Source: Glaciecola siphonariae (GTDB lineage Bacteria > Pseudomonadota > Gammaproteobacteria > Enterobacterales > Alteromonadaceae). Taken from it: DNA of 64,000 bases. The notes under the pieces are model-generated. The model did not search any database. It was not told the origin of the DNA and saw nothing but the letters and a program-made list of their open reading frames with translations. Of the stretch, positions 61,701-64,000 are shown piece by piece. Position numbers and translations under genes: made by a program. The first letter of the stretch is position 1, and each line of letters begins with the position of its first letter. Where the stretch lies: NCBI RefSeq assembly GCF_042652645.1, contig NZ_JBHSGU010000002.1, positions 186,001-250,000 of the forward strand, in the 5' to 3' direction.

Positions 61701-63358
61701 CTTTTGGTGATATCCACCAAAAGCTTTAGGCGCTGTCCGATTTGTAAGTACTGATTTTTACTCAATGCATTCCATTTCAGAATGTCGTTAACTTTGACGT
61801 TAAACTTGCTCGCAATAAGTGAGAGCGAATCGCCGCTTCTCACCGAGTAAGTGAGTGAGCGTGTATTTGCTCTTTGGTCATCGCCCACGTAAATGACCAG
61901 TTTTTTACCGAGACGCAGGGTGTCGTTCTTTTTCATCCGATTCCATTTGCTAATTTGCTGCACGCTGACATCGTAGACTTTAGCAATGTCCCATAGCGTA
62001 TCACCCGCCCGCACGGTGTGGTTAAGCTTGATTTTACCTCGCTTGCTGGCGCTTGAATGATAGCTGTTCTGTGCTTCGGTTAGTGCATAAGAGTCAAGTT
62101 CGTTAAGTGACACCGGCACTAGTAAATGGTCTCCTGCGTATATCGTATTGTCTTTTAGCTCATTTACTTTCTTAATAACGTCAACGTTTGTATTGTACAG
62201 TTTGGCGATTTTGCCAATGCTGTCGCCTCGTCTAACCTGGTGACGCTCCCAGTTGAGGCGGTCTTTTTCTTCGGTTTCTGCCAAGGCTAAGGTAAATTGC
62301 TGAGCCTTATCAAGCGGCAATATTAGCAAATGCGGACCGGAAGGTGAGGTGGCCCATTTGTTAAATCCAGGGTTTAATGCCTGCAGTTCAGCGAGGGTTA
62401 AGCCAGACATCTTTGCCGCCATAGCAAGATCAATCTGCGAACCTACATCAACCACTTCAATTACGGGTGCGTTGTCTATTTTAGGCCAACTGAAATTATA
62501 GGAATCGCTGTTCTTTAATATGTCTGCGAGTGCCAAAAGCTTAGGCACATATGCGCGCGTTTCTTTCGGTAAATCAAGAGACCAAAAGTCGGTTTTTTTT
62601 CCAGCGCGTTTGTTTTTGCGAATGGCGCGCATAACGCGTCCTTCGCCGCTATTGTATGCCGCAAGTGCATGCATCCAGTTGCCGTCAAACATCTTATTTA
62701 AATACTGTAAATACGCAATAGCGCCCTTCGTTGACGCTACGACATCACGTCGTCCGTCGTACCACCAGTTTTGCTCCATGCCAAAGCGTTTGCCAGTACC
62801 GGGTATAAATTGCCACATGCCGGCGGCCCGGCCCGACGAATAGGCGAATGGGTCAAATGAGCTTTCAACAATGGGGAGCAGCGCAAGGTCCACTGGCATA
62901 TCGTTTTGTTCTAGCTGCTCTACTATGTAATACAAAAACGGTCGGGCACGTTTAGCAACACGTGACATATAATCAGGATGTTTTAAGTACCATTTCTTTT
63001 GTGAATCGAGTCGCTGTTGGTTTTTAGGAATGGTAAATGCGAGCTGGTCGGCAATGCGCATCCACACATCATCTATCTCAGTTGTTTGGTCAACTTCGGG
63101 CGCTTGTGGTAGGGGCACCTCTACCGTTTGGACTGGATGAATAACGTCAAGAACGCCGTCTTGCTCGCTAGCACATGCTTGCGTATTGTGGCCGTTTGCA
63201 CCATCGCCTCTGGTGATTGCGAGATTTTCATCGCTAAATTCGCATTGTTCTAAGGTAGCGAGCTGCTTGTTTTGCGCGTTAGCCTGTGTTTTCTCAGCAG
63301 AAGTCAATGCACAGCCGCTGAGAAAAACCGGCAGGCAAACCAACAATAAATACTTCAT
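61697..63358 (-). CDS. mltD: Membrane-bound lytic murein transglycosylase D
   Basis: This 553-residue lipoprotein has the signal MKYLLLVCLPVFLSGC with the lipobox cysteine at 16. The transglycosylase domain (~120-310) has the catalytic glutamate in LALLPIVESSFDPFAYS (~161-167) and AAGMWQFIPGTGKRFG, followed by ALAAYNSGEGRV. Three LysM domains follow at the C terminus (~385-425, ~450-490 and ~505-548), which bind peptidoglycan. It cleaves glycan strands with formation of anhydromuramic acid ends. It precedes gloB in the reverse direction, the E. coli order. Confidence 0.95.
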   Translation of the reverse strand: MKYLLLVCLPVFLSGCALTSAEKTQANAQNKQLATLEQCEFSDENLAITRGDGANGHNTQACASEQDGVLDVIHPVQTVEVPLPQAPEVDQTTEIDDVWMRIADQLAFTIPKNQQRLDSQKKWYLKHPDYMSRVAKRARPFLYYIVEQLEQNDMPVDLALLPIVESSFDPFAYSSGRAAGMWQFIPGTGKRFGMEQNWWYDGRRDVVASTKGAIAYLQYLNKMFDGNWMHALAAYNSGEGRVMRAIRKNKRAGKKTDFWSLDLPKETRAYVPKLLALADILKNSDSYNFSWPKIDNAPVIEVVDVGSQIDLAMAAKMSGLTLAELQALNPGFNKWATSPSGPHLLILPLDKAQQFTLALAETEEKDRLNWERHQVRRGDSIGKIAKLYNTNVDVIKKVNELKDNTIYAGDHLLVPVSLNELDSYALTEAQNSYHSSASKRGKIKLNHTVRAGDTLWDIAKVYDVSVQQISKWNRMKKNDTLRLGKKLVIYVGDDQRANTRSLTYSVRSGDSLSLIASKFNVKVNDILKWNALSKNQYLQIGQRLKLLVDITKS

Positions 63359-63410
63359 AACATCCTAATTCTTATTATTCGCGACAAATTGTACGTGAAC
63401 CAAGACCGAT

Positions 63411-64000
63411 TTAAAAATTATCCTTGGCCAAGCGAAGCGCTGCGAATGTATCGACAGCGCCGTGCAGCGTTTGTTGCAATTTTTCTGCCATTAAGCTCTG
63501 AAAGTCTGCATCATGGCAAAATAAGAAAGGATTAATACGTTTTTGTTCATCAATGCTTGAGGGGAGGGTGATGGCATCTTGCGCGCGCTGGCGCTTTGCC
63601 CACTGCTCGTAGTCTTTTAGTGCAGTATGCTCTGGCAAAAGCTCCCGTGCAAATTTGAGGTTGGCGAGGGTGTATTCGTGAGTGCAGTATATTTTTGTGT
63701 CTGCGTTGAGCGCCGAAAGCTTATCAAGCGAAGATAAAAAAACCTCAGGCGTGCCTTCAAACATACGGCCGCAGCCAGCAGAAAACAGCGTATCGCCGCA
63801 AAATAGCCATTGCGTATTATAAAAGGCAATATGATCCATGGTATGCCCTGGTGTTTCGAGCACCTCTAATGCTAGGGTTTTGTCGAACAACGACACGCTA
63901 TCACCTTGAGCCACCTTTTCATTGATGCCTTTTATTTTTTCGTTATAAGGACCTATCACGCGAAGGTGAGGGATTGCCTGTTGCAGATTTAAAATACCGC
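63411..64000 (-). CDS. gloB: Hydroxyacylglutathione hydrolase (partial, runs off the window)
   Basis: About 196 residues of the C-terminal part are visible, and the frame is open to the edge, so the start lies beyond position 64000. Metal-binding and family motifs are GHTMDHIAFY, LFCGDTLFSAGCGRMFEGTPE and YCTHEYTLANLKFA, then the C-terminal substrate-binding NPFLFCHD. Glyoxalase II hydrolyses S-lactoylglutathione to lactate. The first metal-binding HxHxDH is outside the window. Confidence 0.93.
   Translation of the reverse strand, partial: GILNLQQAIPHLRVIGPYNEKIKGINEKVAQGDSVSLFDKTLALEVLETPGHTMDHIAFYNTQWLFCGDTLFSAGCGRMFEGTPEVFLSSLDKLSALNADTKIYCTHEYTLANLKFARELLPEHTALKDYEQWAKRQRAQDAITLPSSIDEQKRINPFLFCHDADFQSLMAEKLQQTLHGAVDTFAALRLAKDNF

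Overview
The window looks like chromosomal DNA of a marine gammaproteobacterium of the order Alteromonadales (Alteromonadaceae, Glaciecola/Paraglaciecola/Alteromonas-like). This is an inference from recognised protein families and gene order: tRNA-Val / gltX / tRNA-Ala / tRNA-Glu; trpE-G-D-CF-B-A facing rnm-yciO-scpA-scpB-rluB-truA; accD-folC-dedD-cvpA-purF; lpxH-ppiB-cysS-mltD-gloB. No database search was possible.

Layout. Positions 1-11,300 form an accessory block: a TonB-dependent receptor, two DUF3526-type ABC permeases and their ATPase (+ strand), converging on an RND pump and its adaptor (- strand). Two 248-bp imperfect direct repeats (49-296 and 11022-11269) bracket it, and both end in the 3' part of a tRNA-Val gene. 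Positions 11,227-14,570 are a worn tRNA neighbourhood: four 81-bp tandem units carrying tRNA-Val 3' ends, two intact tRNA-Val genes, two swollen tRNA-Val pseudogenes behind a consensus promoter, gltX, tRNA-Ala, and two tRNA-Glu genes in a segmental duplication. Positions 14,595-23,300 hold a spondin-domain protein, dusC, a pair of exported amidohydrolases, a TesA-like esterase and a YbbA/YbbP-like ABC system. Positions 23,300-28,900 are a second mixed region: an IS91-type transposase remnant, an SRPBCC protein coupled to an unknown protein, a broken LysR gene, then an intact LysR regulator divergent from an azoreductase / SDR / GlcG operon, with a near-perfect inverted repeat over the regulator start.

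From 28,980 to the end the window is mostly core genome: a PLP decarboxylase, folX and a TIGR01777 epimerase, an AI-2E family permease, a diguanylate cyclase, the full trp operon with a leader peptide containing three consecutive Trp codons and an attenuator, chromosome segregation (scpAB), rRNA/tRNA modification (rluB, truA, miaE), fatty-acid, folate and purine genes, a very large tricorn-like S41 protease, and cell-envelope genes (lpxH, mltD). gloB runs off the right edge.

The least explained parts are the repeat-bracketed transport cassette and the decaying tRNA-Val array beside it. A near-palindromic motif shared by the two outward-lying promoter regions of the cassette suggests common control. 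No CRISPR array, integrase or intact insertion sequence was seen.
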